From the NCBI RefSeq assembly GCF_003688415.1, contig NZ_REFJ01000001.1:734166-798165 (forward strand): a DNA stretch of 64,000 nucleotides, read 5' to 3'. The notes beneath the pieces are model-generated. The model saw only the letters and a list, made by a program, of their open reading frames with translations. It did no database searches and was not told the DNA's origin. The translations under genes were made by a program, and so were the position numbers. This DNA comes from Umboniibacter marinipuniceus (GTDB lineage: Bacteria; Pseudomonadota; Gammaproteobacteria; Pseudomonadales; DSM-25080). Below are positions 47,829 through 57,454 of the stretch, piece after piece (within the stretch, counting starts at the first letter, position 1; the number at the start of each line of letters is the position of its first letter).

Positions 47829-47856
47829 CAAAAAAAAGCGCCCCAAACTGGGGCGC
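47829..47856 (-). terminator. Terminator after the small membrane protein gene
   Basis: On the minus strand GCGCCCC-AGTTT-GGGGCGC is followed by a run of eight T (A-run at 47830-47837). Confidence 0.85.
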
Positions 47857-47927
47857 AAGTGATATCTCCGTGGGGGGAGATAAGAAGTGGAGCTTAACGA
47901 GGTTTGGGGGACCCTCGTTAAACTCGC

Positions 47928-48263
47928 TTAAGCTTTCTCGCTGAACACATTGACAATCAGCCAGATAATTCCAATCACAAACAACGCAGGGAGTATCGCT
48001 GGAAGTAATGCGATTGAGCATGCAATTAACACCGAAAAGATCACCACTACCGCAACGCTTCCTAGCACCACAGCGAGTAGAATTCCCACACCTATCAAAA
48101 TGGCAATGGCGAAGATCACAGCAATCGCGGCAACAAATGGCTCGAGAGCACCGAAGTCTCCTGATATGCCTGATATGTGAATATGGCTACTACCGATATT
48201 GCTGACAGCTACCAATGCGCTGACAACGAATAAAACCATGAGAATCCATTTTAATGCGTTCAT
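47928..48263 (-). CDS. Small hydrophobic membrane protein
   Basis: 111 aa with three to four membrane segments (about 6-22, 42-62, 64-84, 88-106) and little else; Ile, Val and Ala make up most residues. Short His/Ser-rich loop (SSHIHISGISGD) is the only polar segment. The terminator 72 bases downstream and a clear start support it as a real gene. Function unknown. Confidence 0.6.
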   Translation of the reverse strand: MNALKWILMVLFVVSALVAVSNIGSSHIHISGISGDFGALEPFVAAIAVIFAIAILIGVGILLAVVLGSVAVVVIFSVLIACSIALLPAILPALFVIGIIWLIVNVFSEKA

Positions 48264-48510
48264 TATTCCTGTCCTTTTTTAGGCTCCTTTTCTATTTGAC
48301 GTCTTAGGGATTAGTTTGGATGCAGTTTAATTGAAAGTATTTTTTACAGAGGGGGTTGAGGTGCAAGCGTGGATGGAAGGCTTAAGAACTGAAGAATGGT
48401 GGTCGCAGCGGCGATAGCTAATCGAATAGTTATGCACCGCGCTTAACGCGTAAATAAGCTGTAATGAGGAATGAACTATTTAGCTAAAGATACCCTAGGG
48501 AAGGAACCCA

Positions 48511-48990
48511 TCAGCCGAGCTGGCTGAAATCGCCACGATGGAAGGTTAAGGTTGAGGCGGGGTTGATTTCCACCGCTTCAATTTCTGACACAAGGATAAC
48601 GTGATCACCGCCATCGTAGCGGTTGTAGGCTTTACACTGAAAACGCGCAACAAAGTCCTTCAGCATAGGAATGCCGTGTTGGTTGACTTCGGTATCGGCG
48701 GCCGCGAACTTATCGGCACCCGGCGTGGCAAAAGTGAGGCATAGCTCTTTTTGCTTGGCATTGAGGACATGAATGACCGTATGCGAAGCTTGATTAAAGG
48801 CTTCAAAGGCATGCGCTTCACGACCGACACTCCAAAGAACAAGTGCGGGTTCTAACGAAACGCTATTAAAGCTTGAGACAGTCATGCCAATAGGCTGTTG
48901 GTCGGCGTCAAGAGCCGTCACAATTGTTACGCCGGTAGGGAACTGGCCCAACGCCTCGCGTAGAAGTTGACTGTCAATTGTGCTGCTCAT
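48511..48990 (-). CDS. Flavin reductase-like (FMN-binding split barrel) protein
   Basis: 159 aa. ALGQFPTGVTIVTALD, GMTVSSFNSVSLEPALVLWSV and FQCKAYNRYDGGDHVILVSEIEAVE are the family hallmarks. Members reduce FMN or FAD with NAD(P)H and feed monooxygenases. No monooxygenase gene is adjacent; it is a single gene. Confidence 0.92.
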   Translation of the reverse strand: MSSTIDSQLLREALGQFPTGVTIVTALDADQQPIGMTVSSFNSVSLEPALVLWSVGREAHAFEAFNQASHTVIHVLNAKQKELCLTFATPGADKFAAADTEVNQHGIPMLKDFVARFQCKAYNRYDGGDHVILVSEIEAVEINPASTLTFHRGDFSQLG

Positions 48991-49089
48991 TTGTGCTCCG
49001 TCAGTGCCTCGTTAATTAGGGCGACTATTAAAATCCCGCGCAGTATACCACGTGCAAATCAAATGGCGATGGTTGCTTGGAGTCCAAGC

Positions 49090-50748
49090 CTAAGCAATAG
49101 CCGCAGCCCGATGAGCAACGGCTGAAATAATAGCTTGGAAGCCGGCACCCATAACATCTTGGCTTCGACCAATACCAATTGAGCTGACGCCGTCTATTTC
49201 TGCTTCCACGTAACAAATCGCTTCCGCACTGGCGGCGGATTGAAGTGCATGCTCGTGGTATTGCTTAATGTTGATCTGGCAATCTAAGGAATGGCTCAGC
49301 GCCAAACAAAGGGCTTCGAGCGCACCGCCACCAGTAGCTTGGATGGTAAGCGGTTCGTCGTTAACCTTAAGTAGCGCATCGATGGCTGTTTGCTCATCGG
49401 CATTCTTAATGTTGTAACTCGTTAGTTGATAATTGGCCAGCGAACCAAAATGCTGCCAGAGTAACTCGTAAAGTAGTTCGCCAGAGACCTCACGACCTGA
49501 CTGATCAGTGACCTTCTGCACGATCTGACTGAATTTAATTTGTAGCCAACGTGGCAGTCTAACGCCGAATTCTCGCTCAAGCAGGTAGGCAATACCGCCT
49601 TTGCCCGACTGGCTATTTACTCGAATAACGGCTTCGTAGTCTCTACCTAAATCTGCGGGATCAATGGGAAGGTAGGCAATATCCCATGGTTGATCGTCTT
49701 TCTGTATAGCTAAGCACTTTTTAATGGCGTCTTGATGGCTGCCAGAGAATGCGGTGTAGACTAAATCTCCCACCCATGGATGACGGGGGTGGCGGGGTAG
49801 TTGAGTGCAGCGCTCGAACACTTCGAGGTGCTGTTCAATGCTACCTAAATTAAGTTCGGGATCAATGCCTTGGCTATATAGGTTCATGGCCAAAGTAATA
49901 ATGTCCATGTTGCCGGTGCGTTCACCGTTACCTAAGATTGTACCTTCTATACGGTCGGCACCAGCGAGTAACGCCATTTCCGATGCGGCCACGGCGCAAC
50001 CGCGGTCATTGTGAGTGTGGACGCTTAGCTTCACCGCCTGGCGATGTTTTAAGTGACGAGACGCATACTCGATTTGATCGGCGAACACATTAGGGGTATT
50101 GGTTTCTACGGTTGCCGGAAGGTTGATAATACAGGGGCGCTGTGGCGTAGGCTGCCAAATGTCAATCACGTGGTTACATACGGTGACGGCGAAGTCTACT
50201 TCAGTACCGGTAAAACTCTCAGGGCTATATTGGAATTGCCATTGGGTTTGCGGATAGGCCACAGCGCCTTCCATAACCCACTGAGCCCCCTGTTTTGCAA
50301 TGTCAATGATACCTGCCTTATCTAACTTGAAGACCTTCTCACGTTGGACGATGGAAGTAGAGTTGTAGACGTGGATAATTGCTTTCGTCACACCTGATAA
50401 TGCTTCATAGGTTTTGTCAATCAGGTGCTTGCGGGCCTGAACGAGTACTTGGATGGTGACATCCGCAGGAATGCGATTTTCATCGATAAGACGACGGCAG
50501 AACTCAAATTCCGTTTGCGACGCTGAAGGGAAACCTATCTCAATCTGTTTGAATCCCAGCTCAACTAAACTGCTAAACATCTCCAATTTTTGTTCCACTG
50601 ACATTGGTTCAATCAGCGCCTGATTACCATCACGCAGGTCTACGCTACACCAGATAGGCGCGTGACTTAGGTCTGCATCCGGCCACTTGCGATCGGCAAG
50701 CTTGAAGGTTGGCATAGGGCGGTATTTTTGATGATTGAAGCCTGACAT
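49090..50748 (-). CDS. leuA: 2-isopropylmalate synthase LeuA (long type)
   Basis: 552 aa. The TIM-barrel part has WCSVDLRDGNQALIEPMS (metal-binding Asp), SVHTHNDRGCAVA (HxHxD type) and GTILGNGERTGNMD. The last about 130 residues are the leucine-binding regulatory domain. It makes 2-isopropylmalate from 2-oxoisovalerate and acetyl-CoA, the first leucine-specific step. A divergent Lrp-type regulator gene upstream may control it. I see no leader peptide in the 140-base gap. Confidence 0.96.
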   Translation of the reverse strand: MSGFNHQKYRPMPTFKLADRKWPDADLSHAPIWCSVDLRDGNQALIEPMSVEQKLEMFSSLVELGFKQIEIGFPSASQTEFEFCRRLIDENRIPADVTIQVLVQARKHLIDKTYEALSGVTKAIIHVYNSTSIVQREKVFKLDKAGIIDIAKQGAQWVMEGAVAYPQTQWQFQYSPESFTGTEVDFAVTVCNHVIDIWQPTPQRPCIINLPATVETNTPNVFADQIEYASRHLKHRQAVKLSVHTHNDRGCAVAASEMALLAGADRIEGTILGNGERTGNMDIITLAMNLYSQGIDPELNLGSIEQHLEVFERCTQLPRHPRHPWVGDLVYTAFSGSHQDAIKKCLAIQKDDQPWDIAYLPIDPADLGRDYEAVIRVNSQSGKGGIAYLLEREFGVRLPRWLQIKFSQIVQKVTDQSGREVSGELLYELLWQHFGSLANYQLTSYNIKNADEQTAIDALLKVNDEPLTIQATGGGALEALCLALSHSLDCQINIKQYHEHALQSAASAEAICYVEAEIDGVSSIGIGRSQDVMGAGFQAIISAVAHRAAAIA

Positions 50749-50888
50749 CGGAGATGGTCCATTAATAGTGTGAAATAAAATCAGATTATAGCTTAGTTAT
50801 GGAGGTGAACGAATCGCCTATTTTTAATAATTTTGCTATTATTTGGTGAATAAACTCACTATTTCTACTTTTATTAGGTTATTTAACT

Positions 50889-51365
50889 ATGGATAAGTTA
50901 GATAAAAAGATACTTTCTATTCTTCAAACAGATGGTTCGATAACGAATATCGAGTTAGCAGAACGGGTAGGCCTTTCACCAACGCCCTGTGCAAGGCGTG
51001 TTAAGCAGTTAGAGGAAGCTGGGTATATCGCCAAATGCGTAATGCTTTTAGATCGTAAGCGGTTAGGACTTGGTTTGACGGCCTATTTGCACGTGGTACT
51101 CGAGCGCCATACCCGCGATCACTTCGAACGCTTCGAAACGGCGTTGGAGCAGTTTGATGAGGTAGTTGAATGCGCACTGATCACTGGGCAAGACGCCGAT
51201 TACCTTTTGAAAGTAGTGGTACCGGACTTAGACTACTATCAACGTTTCCTGCTAAATAATTTAACGGAAATTGAAGGAGTGAAGGGTGTTCAGAGTTCCT
51301 TTGTGCTGCAAACTCCGATCTCCAGCACTCAGTTACCACTAAAACATCTGACCGATGAGCTTTGA
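50889..51365 (+). CDS. Lrp/AsnC-family transcriptional regulator
   Basis: 158 aa. The N-terminal helix-turn-helix MDKLDKKILSILQTDGSITN ... LSPTPCARRVKQLEEAGYI is typical. The rest is the RAM ligand-binding domain (VVECALITGQDADYLLKV). It is divergent from leuA, so leucine-responsive control of leuA is plausible. AT-rich upstream region fits. Confidence 0.93.
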   Translation: MDKLDKKILSILQTDGSITNIELAERVGLSPTPCARRVKQLEEAGYIAKCVMLLDRKRLGLGLTAYLHVVLERHTRDHFERFETALEQFDEVVECALITGQDADYLLKVVVPDLDYYQRFLLNNLTEIEGVKGVQSSFVLQTPISSTQLPLKHLTDEL

Positions 51366-51424
51366 GTTACCAAACTCGGATCCAAAACGAAGGTCCTAAC
51401 GAATACTTGTTTAAGAGAGGAATA

Positions 51425-51844
51425 ATGATGACTAAACTATTTTTACAATTTGGATTGATGCTCTCGGTGTTTGCTTCTGGTCTCACCTTGGCTGCAAGCC
51501 CTTCTGCTGATGACGTTGAACTCTACATTGTCACACCGGCGGATAATGCAACGGTCACCTCGCCCGTTAAGGTGGTATTCGGGCTCAGCGGTATGGGTGT
51601 GGCTCCTGCGGGTGTTGAACGTGCTAATACAGGGCATCATCACTTGCTGATTGATCATGATGAGTTACCAGAGCCAGGGAAGCCAATGGGCGGCGATGTG
51701 CGCCACTTTGGGGGTGGTCAAACTGAGGTTGAATTGACCTTAGAACCTGGTCAACACACCCTTCAGCTCATCTTAGGAGATCATTTTCATGTGCCTCACG
51801 AGCCAATGGTAGTTTCTAAGAAAATCACCATTTTTGTGGAGTAA
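51425..51844 (+). CDS. DUF4399 periplasmic protein
   Basis: 139 aa from the ATG at 51425 after GAGAGGA. Cleavable signal peptide ending near LAA. The mature part has GHHHLLIDHDELPEPGKPMGGD and GQHTLQLILGDHFHVPHEP, His-rich blocks that define DUF4399; metal binding is likely. Known members are uncharacterised. It follows the Lrp-type gene by 60 bases. Confidence 0.88.
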   Translation: MMTKLFLQFGLMLSVFASGLTLAASPSADDVELYIVTPADNATVTSPVKVVFGLSGMGVAPAGVERANTGHHHLLIDHDELPEPGKPMGGDVRHFGGGQTEVELTLEPGQHTLQLILGDHFHVPHEPMVVSKKITIFVE

Positions 51845-51880
51845 CCATCTATAGATTGCTAGCGAGGTGTCATCGATAAT

Positions 51881-51998
51881 GGCCTCGTTGGCCTCGTTGG
51901 CCTCGTTGGCCTCGTTGGCCTCGTTGGCCTCGTTGGCTTCGTGGAAAACTGCGCCTAAGTTTAGAACCAGCTATCGAGGTTTAGAACCAGCTATCGAG
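51881..51998. repeat. 9-bp tandem repeat and 20-bp duplication
   Basis: GGCCTCGTT occurs six times exactly (51881-51934) and once imperfectly. Then GTTTAGAACCAGCTATCGAG is present twice back to back (51959-51978 and 51979-51998); the second copy is the last codons and stop of the minus-strand SLT gene, so the end of that gene is duplicated beyond its stop. Confidence 0.9.
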
Positions 51999-52577
51999 AT
52001 CATCCTTGCAAGCACGATATTGGGCGCTATAGGTCTTCGCTCTATCATCAACGCGTCTAGCGGTGTTCAGTAGCCATGTCTTACTCTGATGTGAACCACG
52101 GCTAAACCCCCCACGACCTTCGTGATAGGCAAGATACTGGTTATAGGCATCCCACTTCGATACACCCGTAATTCGTTGCGTCTTGTTAACATACCAAGCA
52201 ATGAAATCTATGGCATCATCGAAGTCGTCTCTATCTGCTCCCCAGTTACCGGTCTCGCGGATATACTCATCCCAAGTTTCGTCCTTGGCTTGCGGGTAAC
52301 CATAGGCGGTACTGGGTCGGCCATAGGGGATGAATAAAAAGTAACGCATTGCTGGTTGCGCATCGTGACGAAACGAGCTCTCTTGATAGATAATGGACAT
52401 CGGTACTTGAATAGGTGTACCCCAGCGTTCTTGAGCGTCAAGCGCAGCTTCGTACCAATCTGAGCGCTGCTCGAAAATACTACACATATTGTCTAGGTTG
52501 TTGGGGCGAGTAGTGGCACAGCCCGTTATAAACGCGCACAGAGACACCCCAATTAACAACTTACGTAGCATGAACAC
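51981..52577 (-). CDS. Transglycosylase SLT-domain lipoprotein
   Basis: 198 aa. Lipobox FITGC (Cys19, from MFMLRKLL; a start at the third codon is also possible). The mature part has IYQESSFRHDAQP, with the catalytic Glu, and YGYPQAKDETWDEY, GRGGFSRG, of lytic transglycosylase-like outer-membrane lipoproteins. It probably cleaves or remodels peptidoglycan. Confidence 0.88.
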   Translation of the reverse strand: MFMLRKLLIGVSLCAFITGCATTRPNNLDNMCSIFEQRSDWYEAALDAQERWGTPIQVPMSIIYQESSFRHDAQPAMRYFLFIPYGRPSTAYGYPQAKDETWDEYIRETGNWGADRDDFDDAIDFIAWYVNKTQRITGVSKWDAYNQYLAYHEGRGGFSRGSHQSKTWLLNTARRVDDRAKTYSAQYRACKDDLDSWF

Positions 52578-52687
52578 ACCTTTTTATTATTTTGCTGAAT
52601 CAGTAATTATGATACATGACCATGACAGAAAGGGAATGGCTGTGGTACAACTGCTTAAACATTTACACCAACTGTTTAGGAACCTAT

Positions 52688-53035
52688 GTGATTAGATTCG
52701 TACTCATTCTGTCCGTGGCTATTTTTAGCGGACTTAGCGCCCAACAACCAGCGGCTTTGGAGCGGGAGCAGCCAACACCAATCGTTCGTATTCTGCCTCA
52801 GTATCCGGTCACAGGGCTTGGCAGAGAGGGCGAGGTTGAGCTTGAGTTTGTTATCAATGAAGTTGGCCGTGCGGTTGATATTAAGGTAGTGAGCGCGGTA
52901 CCTGAAGGGGTCTTTGAACAGGCGGCGATGGATGCGCTAAGTCTGTGGCTATACCGGCCTATTGAATTAGCCGGCAAGCCTATTGCTGTATCGGGTGTGC
53001 GCGAGCGATTTCGCTTTCTGCCGCCGTCAGCGTAG
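52688..53035 (+). CDS. Short TonB-domain periplasmic protein
   Basis: 115 aa from a GTG at 52688, five bases after AGGAA; the frame is open upstream with no sensible signal. The start gives a clear signal peptide (VLILSVAIFSGLSAQ). The rest is a TonB C-terminal-type domain: PQYPVTGLGREGEVELEFVI and AMDALSLWLYRPIELAGKPI. It lacks the membrane anchor and proline-rich spacer of TonB, so it cannot span the periplasm like TonB; role unknown. Confidence 0.75.
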   Translation: MIRFVLILSVAIFSGLSAQQPAALEREQPTPIVRILPQYPVTGLGREGEVELEFVINEVGRAVDIKVVSAVPEGVFEQAAMDALSLWLYRPIELAGKPIAVSGVRERFRFLPPSA

Positions 53036-53074
53036 CCGTTCCTGTTGAGTTTGAGCATCCTCTAAAAGGTATCC

Positions 53075-53734
53075 TTATTCTCTAAATATTACCGAACTGG
53101 TAATGTCCTCGCGACCAACACGGGTATGGTTCGCAGCAACGGAAGTGTCTTCATAGCCAAAAGATAGGCCCATCAGAATGTTGATGTCGTCATCAAGTTC
53201 GAAGAAATCCCTGACAATCTGCGGGTACTGACGCAATGCGCCCTGAGCGCAACTAGCCAGCCCCTCTGCAGTCAGTGCTAGCATTAATGTTTGGGCGTAC
53301 ATTCCCACATCGAGCGCAACGCTGGCACCAAATTTCGCATTCATCCCTATGAACAATACGTGTGGCGCGTCAAAGAACTCAAAATTTCTTAGTGTTGCGG
53401 CATCACGAGCGAGCTTGTCTCCTCTTGCAATCCCCATCTCATTATAGAGCGCGATTGCGCAATCAATTTGTCGTTGGCGATAGGGTTCAGGAAACGGTCG
53501 TGGGCTTGGATAGTCAGGTTTGGGCGGAGTGCTGGTGGCAGCCTCGATGTAGGCTGCTTTTAGTGCAGCTAAGCTTTCGCCAGAGGCTACGAATACGTGC
53601 CAAGGTTGGATATTACAGTTACTAGGCGCTAAATTGGCGAGCTTTAGTACGCGCGTTAACGTGTCGTGGGGGATAGTTTTTGGTAAAAATCCTCGCACGC
53701 TACGGCGGCTTTCTACTACTTGCTGGAAATTCAT
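53075..53734 (-). CDS. Nitroreductase-family protein
   Basis: 219 aa from the ATG at 53734 (MNFQQVVESRRSVRGF), after GAGG. SRRSVRGFLP, LAPSNCNIQPWHVFVASGE and EGLASCAQGALRQYP are FMN-binding hallmarks. It uses NAD(P)H to reduce nitro or quinone compounds; substrate unknown. Confidence 0.93.
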   Translation of the reverse strand: MNFQQVVESRRSVRGFLPKTIPHDTLTRVLKLANLAPSNCNIQPWHVFVASGESLAALKAAYIEAATSTPPKPDYPSPRPFPEPYRQRQIDCAIALYNEMGIARGDKLARDAATLRNFEFFDAPHVLFIGMNAKFGASVALDVGMYAQTLMLALTAEGLASCAQGALRQYPQIVRDFFELDDDINILMGLSFGYEDTSVAANHTRVGREDITSSVIFRE

Positions 53735-53925
53735 TGGTGGCCTCAAAATTAGCGAACGTTCGATAGTCTACCATAGAAGTCTTGAGCTTAAATTCCCAGC
53801 TATTCGATCTCTGATAAGGACGAATTGTGAGCTTCTAGTTTCGAGGCCACATGGTGAGGTAGGCGAGTAGCATAACCCTTGAAATGGGCGAATTGTCTCG
53901 TTCTAGATTCAAGAGTTCTACCTAC

Positions 53926-56127
53926 TTAGACCACTTTACGCGCTGCCGAGTAGGTCTTAAGAACACGTAGTATTTCATCTTGAGAATAGGGTTTGTTAAT
54001 AACGTAATCCATCCCAGCTTCAATACAGTCATTCATTTCGGAGACGCTTGTTAAGCCGGTAGCCCCAATAATTGTAATGGGCTGCTTGATGTTGTTTTCT
54101 GCTTCATAGGCACGAATCATACGGGTAGCTTCGAATCCGTTTAGATCAGGCATGATGCAGTCCATAAAAACTACCTTGGTAGGATGGCTAATAATATATT
54201 CCACCGCCTCACGCGAATTTTCGTGGTGCTCAGCGGGCCAACCTCCCGCTTCCAGAATTTCAGAGAGAATGAAGCCATGCGTCATATCATCATCTACGCA
54301 GATAATTTTGGCTGCTTCAGCATCGCCGTCTTCATTACTATCTGGAAGAACGGAAACTAAGGCACTTACGAAGGACACGGGACTGGTGGGACGAAGGACG
54401 ACCTGATCAACAAAATCCGTTGTTTCAACTTCGAATTTCTTCGAAGATAAGCTTAAAATTAATTTTGGCTTTAACTTCGCACTCTTCATCCGAGAGCTTA
54501 ACGTCCTTAAAAAAGACTTTAACTCGATACCTTCAATTGTATCGGTAACTATGACACCTGCTGCCTCGGGGTATTTAGGGACGGTTTGAAATGCCGATGC
54601 CGGTGTTGGGAGATAGACAACTTCGCCGCCGGCCTGGCGGATAGTTTGATCAATGATATCGTTTTGCAAGCTGGAGGAGCCACACAGTAAGTAGGTGTTG
54701 TCGGCAAGCGGCATAGCTTCTGTTTGCGACGAGGCTGATCGTATAGTAAGCGACAGTGTATAACGAACATCGCCATTGGGATCTTTGGCAATCATATAAG
54801 TAGCGGGGACATTTCCGCTGAAAATTAAGTCTGCATAACAATATCCAACCTCTTTATCTTCCCCCCATTCACGTTCGTCTAACTCCTTAATAACACCACT
54901 CAAGGAGTCAACGAAATAGAATTTAACACTGAGAATTTGGCGAACAGAGCCCACTTCACGCTGAGAATCAATCAAAATGACTACCTGCTTATTACGATAT
55001 ACATCGATAACCTTTGATAGCTCTAGGTAGATAGTCCAGAGTAACTTGATAGGCGATACTTGGAGAGTATCCGAGACGTATCGACTGACGAAACATTCGA
55101 GTTGTTGATAGTTTCGTTCGGATTTCGCTCTAACAAGTGAGAGAACGCGATCAATGACATCTTGAACATTACTTTCAATGTCTGAAGTCGCATCGCCGAA
55201 AATACCCAAGAAGTTGTTCGCGAGGTCATCTAGCACAACCGTTGATTGCATCATTTCGTTGGCAAGCACCAATGATTTCCCTTCGATTTCGCCCGTAAGC
55301 AGGCGAAGACCGCCGGTAATAGTATTGGTAAGACTTCGGAATTCATAATTAATTGATTTATTGATGTTTCGAAACAGCTCAATTCCTTGTGTAGATTCCG
55401 TTAGCGAGCCATGCATGGCGATGTATCGCATAATAATTGCTTGGACCGCAGGATCAAGATCATCTGACTCGACCAAAGACTGAAGACTTTCAACCTGTCC
55501 TAGTGACTGGTTGAGCTCCTGAATTTGACTCCAGCGTTCATGATCATCCAGCTTTGCTTCCTGAGTAATTCTACGCTGATAAAATATTGATAGAAGCGTT
55601 GCTATGATTGCTGCGAGCGCAAGTAATATTAGCCCTAATGCCAAGGTGTCAACGAGTGATTCGGCGCGACTAAGTAACCGTTGGTCAAGCGCGGCATGAA
55701 TTTCTCGCATTTCAGCTATCTTGGATATCAAGACTCGCCAACGATCGATATTTGGATTTGCGCGAAACGCTTGGAGAGCAATCACAACTTGTTCTAGTTG
55801 CTCCTCATGACGTTTGGTAAACCAGTTATCTTCGTTGCCTGCCCAAGCTTGAATTTGCTCAATACTGGCGCGGAACTCGTTAGCCAAGTAAGCACTTAAG
55901 TCATCCTGACATTGCTCGTTGAAGGCTGAGCAGTTATCTGACCTGATTGAAAGGAGTCGGTTTTCAATGCCTGCGAATTCGCCCTCTATAAAACCGAAGT
56001 ATCTGCGGTCATCAACATGCTGACCAATATTGATGAACGTGAAGACGGTGAAAGTTAGTAGTGTAAAAAGACTAACGACGAGTACAATTAGCGCTGTATT
56101 CCGACGCTTCTCAAGCTTACCTTTCAT
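53926..56127 (-). CDS. Hybrid sensor protein without phospho-accepting His, with C-terminal receiver
   Basis: 733 aa from the ATG at 56127, which has AAGGAG upstream; it overlaps the adaptor gene. Two membrane segments (about 10-32 and 167-190) enclose a periplasmic sensor domain. The following helical pair has NYEFRSLTNTITGG where kinases have H-E-x-R: the His is Tyr. The ATPase-like region keeps shape but lacks the N and G boxes. A worn receiver-like domain (about 500-600) precedes an intact one (CVDDD, VFMDCIMPDLNG, NKPYS) near 605-725. It is last of the secretion operon and probably modulates export or adhesin display by a route other than its own kinase. Confidence 0.8.
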   Translation of the reverse strand: MKGKLEKRRNTALIVLVVSLFTLLTFTVFTFINIGQHVDDRRYFGFIEGEFAGIENRLLSIRSDNCSAFNEQCQDDLSAYLANEFRASIEQIQAWAGNEDNWFTKRHEEQLEQVVIALQAFRANPNIDRWRVLISKIAEMREIHAALDQRLLSRAESLVDTLALGLILLALAAIIATLLSIFYQRRITQEAKLDDHERWSQIQELNQSLGQVESLQSLVESDDLDPAVQAIIMRYIAMHGSLTESTQGIELFRNINKSINYEFRSLTNTITGGLRLLTGEIEGKSLVLANEMMQSTVVLDDLANNFLGIFGDATSDIESNVQDVIDRVLSLVRAKSERNYQQLECFVSRYVSDTLQVSPIKLLWTIYLELSKVIDVYRNKQVVILIDSQREVGSVRQILSVKFYFVDSLSGVIKELDEREWGEDKEVGYCYADLIFSGNVPATYMIAKDPNGDVRYTLSLTIRSASSQTEAMPLADNTYLLCGSSSLQNDIIDQTIRQAGGEVVYLPTPASAFQTVPKYPEAAGVIVTDTIEGIELKSFLRTLSSRMKSAKLKPKLILSLSSKKFEVETTDFVDQVVLRPTSPVSFVSALVSVLPDSNEDGDAEAAKIICVDDDMTHGFILSEILEAGGWPAEHHENSREAVEYIISHPTKVVFMDCIMPDLNGFEATRMIRAYEAENNIKQPITIIGATGLTSVSEMNDCIEAGMDYVINKPYSQDEILRVLKTYSAARKVV

Positions 56128-57433
56128 CAAATACTCCTTGAACCAAGTACTTAATGGGCTTGATAAAGTAATCGGCAACCGAGCGGCGGCCAGTAATTAT
56201 TTCTGCCGTGACTTCCATTGCCGGCAGAACTTTATATTCCGCACCATCCTTGACCACAAAGTCTGTATCCAGGGAAACTCGGGCAGTGAAGTAGGTCTCT
56301 TGCTCAGTTTCGGTAGAGTACCGCGAGATACTCGTTACGCGACCATTTAGCCAGCCGTATTGAGCAAAGTCATAAGTGCTTACCTTAATACGGACTGCCT
56401 GGCCAATTTCAATATGTCCGATATCGTTTGGCGCCACCTCAATTTCAGCCAAAATCGTTTGGTCGAGCGGCGCAAGTTCCGCAAAGGATTCTCCTGGGGG
56501 GAGCACAGCACTCGAGAAATTGAACTTGATGTTATCCACAATCCCGTCGGCGGGACTGTAGATGGTTAGTCGGTCCACTTTGTCCTGGATAGGAGGCAAG
56601 GAGGCAAGATTGACGGCGAGTTTTTTCTGAGCGTCGACGAGTTCAGTCATATATTGGGCCAGTCGATCGGCCCGCTCGCGAGTTAACTGTTGTTGCGTAG
56701 AGCTAATGGTTAGCTGCTTCTCTAAAATCGCTTCGCGAAGGTTCTCAACTTCTCTCGCCATATTCATATCGTCGATTTGAGCTTGGATGAGTTCTATCAA
56801 GGAGCTAACCTGTCGTTTATAAAGCTCCTCTCTAATCTCAACCTTTTGTGTCATTAGACTTCTTTGCAGCTCGGAGCTAGCAAGGCGGTCTTGCATGGAT
56901 ACAAGCAGCGCTTGGTCTTTTTCAATCTGTAGCGTCAGGGAATTATCCTGCGATGAATTCTTTAAGTCCTCTGCCTCCCAAAAGCTCCTGTAGAGCTGAG
57001 CGATCTCTGCTGACTCAATACTGGAAAAGTCGGGTTCGGAGCCGTCAATGAGGGCCGTCAACTTCGCGATATCGCCGCGAAGTGCTTCGCTTTCTACGGT
57101 GAGCGAGAGCAGTGCACTTTCGCTTTCGATATTGTGAAGCCGAGCCAGCGGCTGACCGCGATGAACGCGCTCGCCTTCCTGAATTAGAATTTCACTGATG
57201 ATTCCCCCCTCAAGGTGTTGAATCATTTCTACGTCTCTCGGCTCGATCACTTTGCCCGTAGCTGTAATAACCTGATCCATCTCAGCGGTCATTACCCAAA
57301 TGAAGATGATGAGTCCCATCAGAAGCAGAGCAATTTGGGTACTTATTTTGGTTACACTCCCCCCTCGAGCTTCATCAATACCTGCTTCGATACGACTTTC
57401 AGTATCGATTAAAATTTGCTTTAGCGGTTCCAT
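56117..57433 (-). CDS. HlyD-family type I secretion adaptor
   Basis: 438 aa. A short cytoplasmic tail, one membrane segment (about 34-50), a beta-barrel/lipoyl half (GKVIEPRDVEMIQHLEGGII), a long coiled-coil hairpin (about 130-280) and the closing lipoyl half with VDRLTIYSPADGIV and EIGQAVRIKVSTYDFAQYG. HlyD proteins link the inner-membrane ABC protein to an outer-membrane TolC. It is third in the operon after two ABC genes; no TolC gene is seen in the window. Confidence 0.95.
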   Translation of the reverse strand: MEPLKQILIDTESRIEAGIDEARGGSVTKISTQIALLLMGLIIFIWVMTAEMDQVITATGKVIEPRDVEMIQHLEGGIISEILIQEGERVHRGQPLARLHNIESESALLSLTVESEALRGDIAKLTALIDGSEPDFSSIESAEIAQLYRSFWEAEDLKNSSQDNSLTLQIEKDQALLVSMQDRLASSELQRSLMTQKVEIREELYKRQVSSLIELIQAQIDDMNMAREVENLREAILEKQLTISSTQQQLTRERADRLAQYMTELVDAQKKLAVNLASLPPIQDKVDRLTIYSPADGIVDNIKFNFSSAVLPPGESFAELAPLDQTILAEIEVAPNDIGHIEIGQAVRIKVSTYDFAQYGWLNGRVTSISRYSTETEQETYFTARVSLDTDFVVKDGAEYKVLPAMEVTAEIITGRRSVADYFIKPIKYLVQGVFDER

Positions 57434-57454
57434 GAACAGAATGTTCCTGCATCA

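Noticed and set aside
51867..52073. 68-codon frame built of repeated LAS
   Set aside because: It is only the 9-bp repeat read in one frame; no ribosome binding site.
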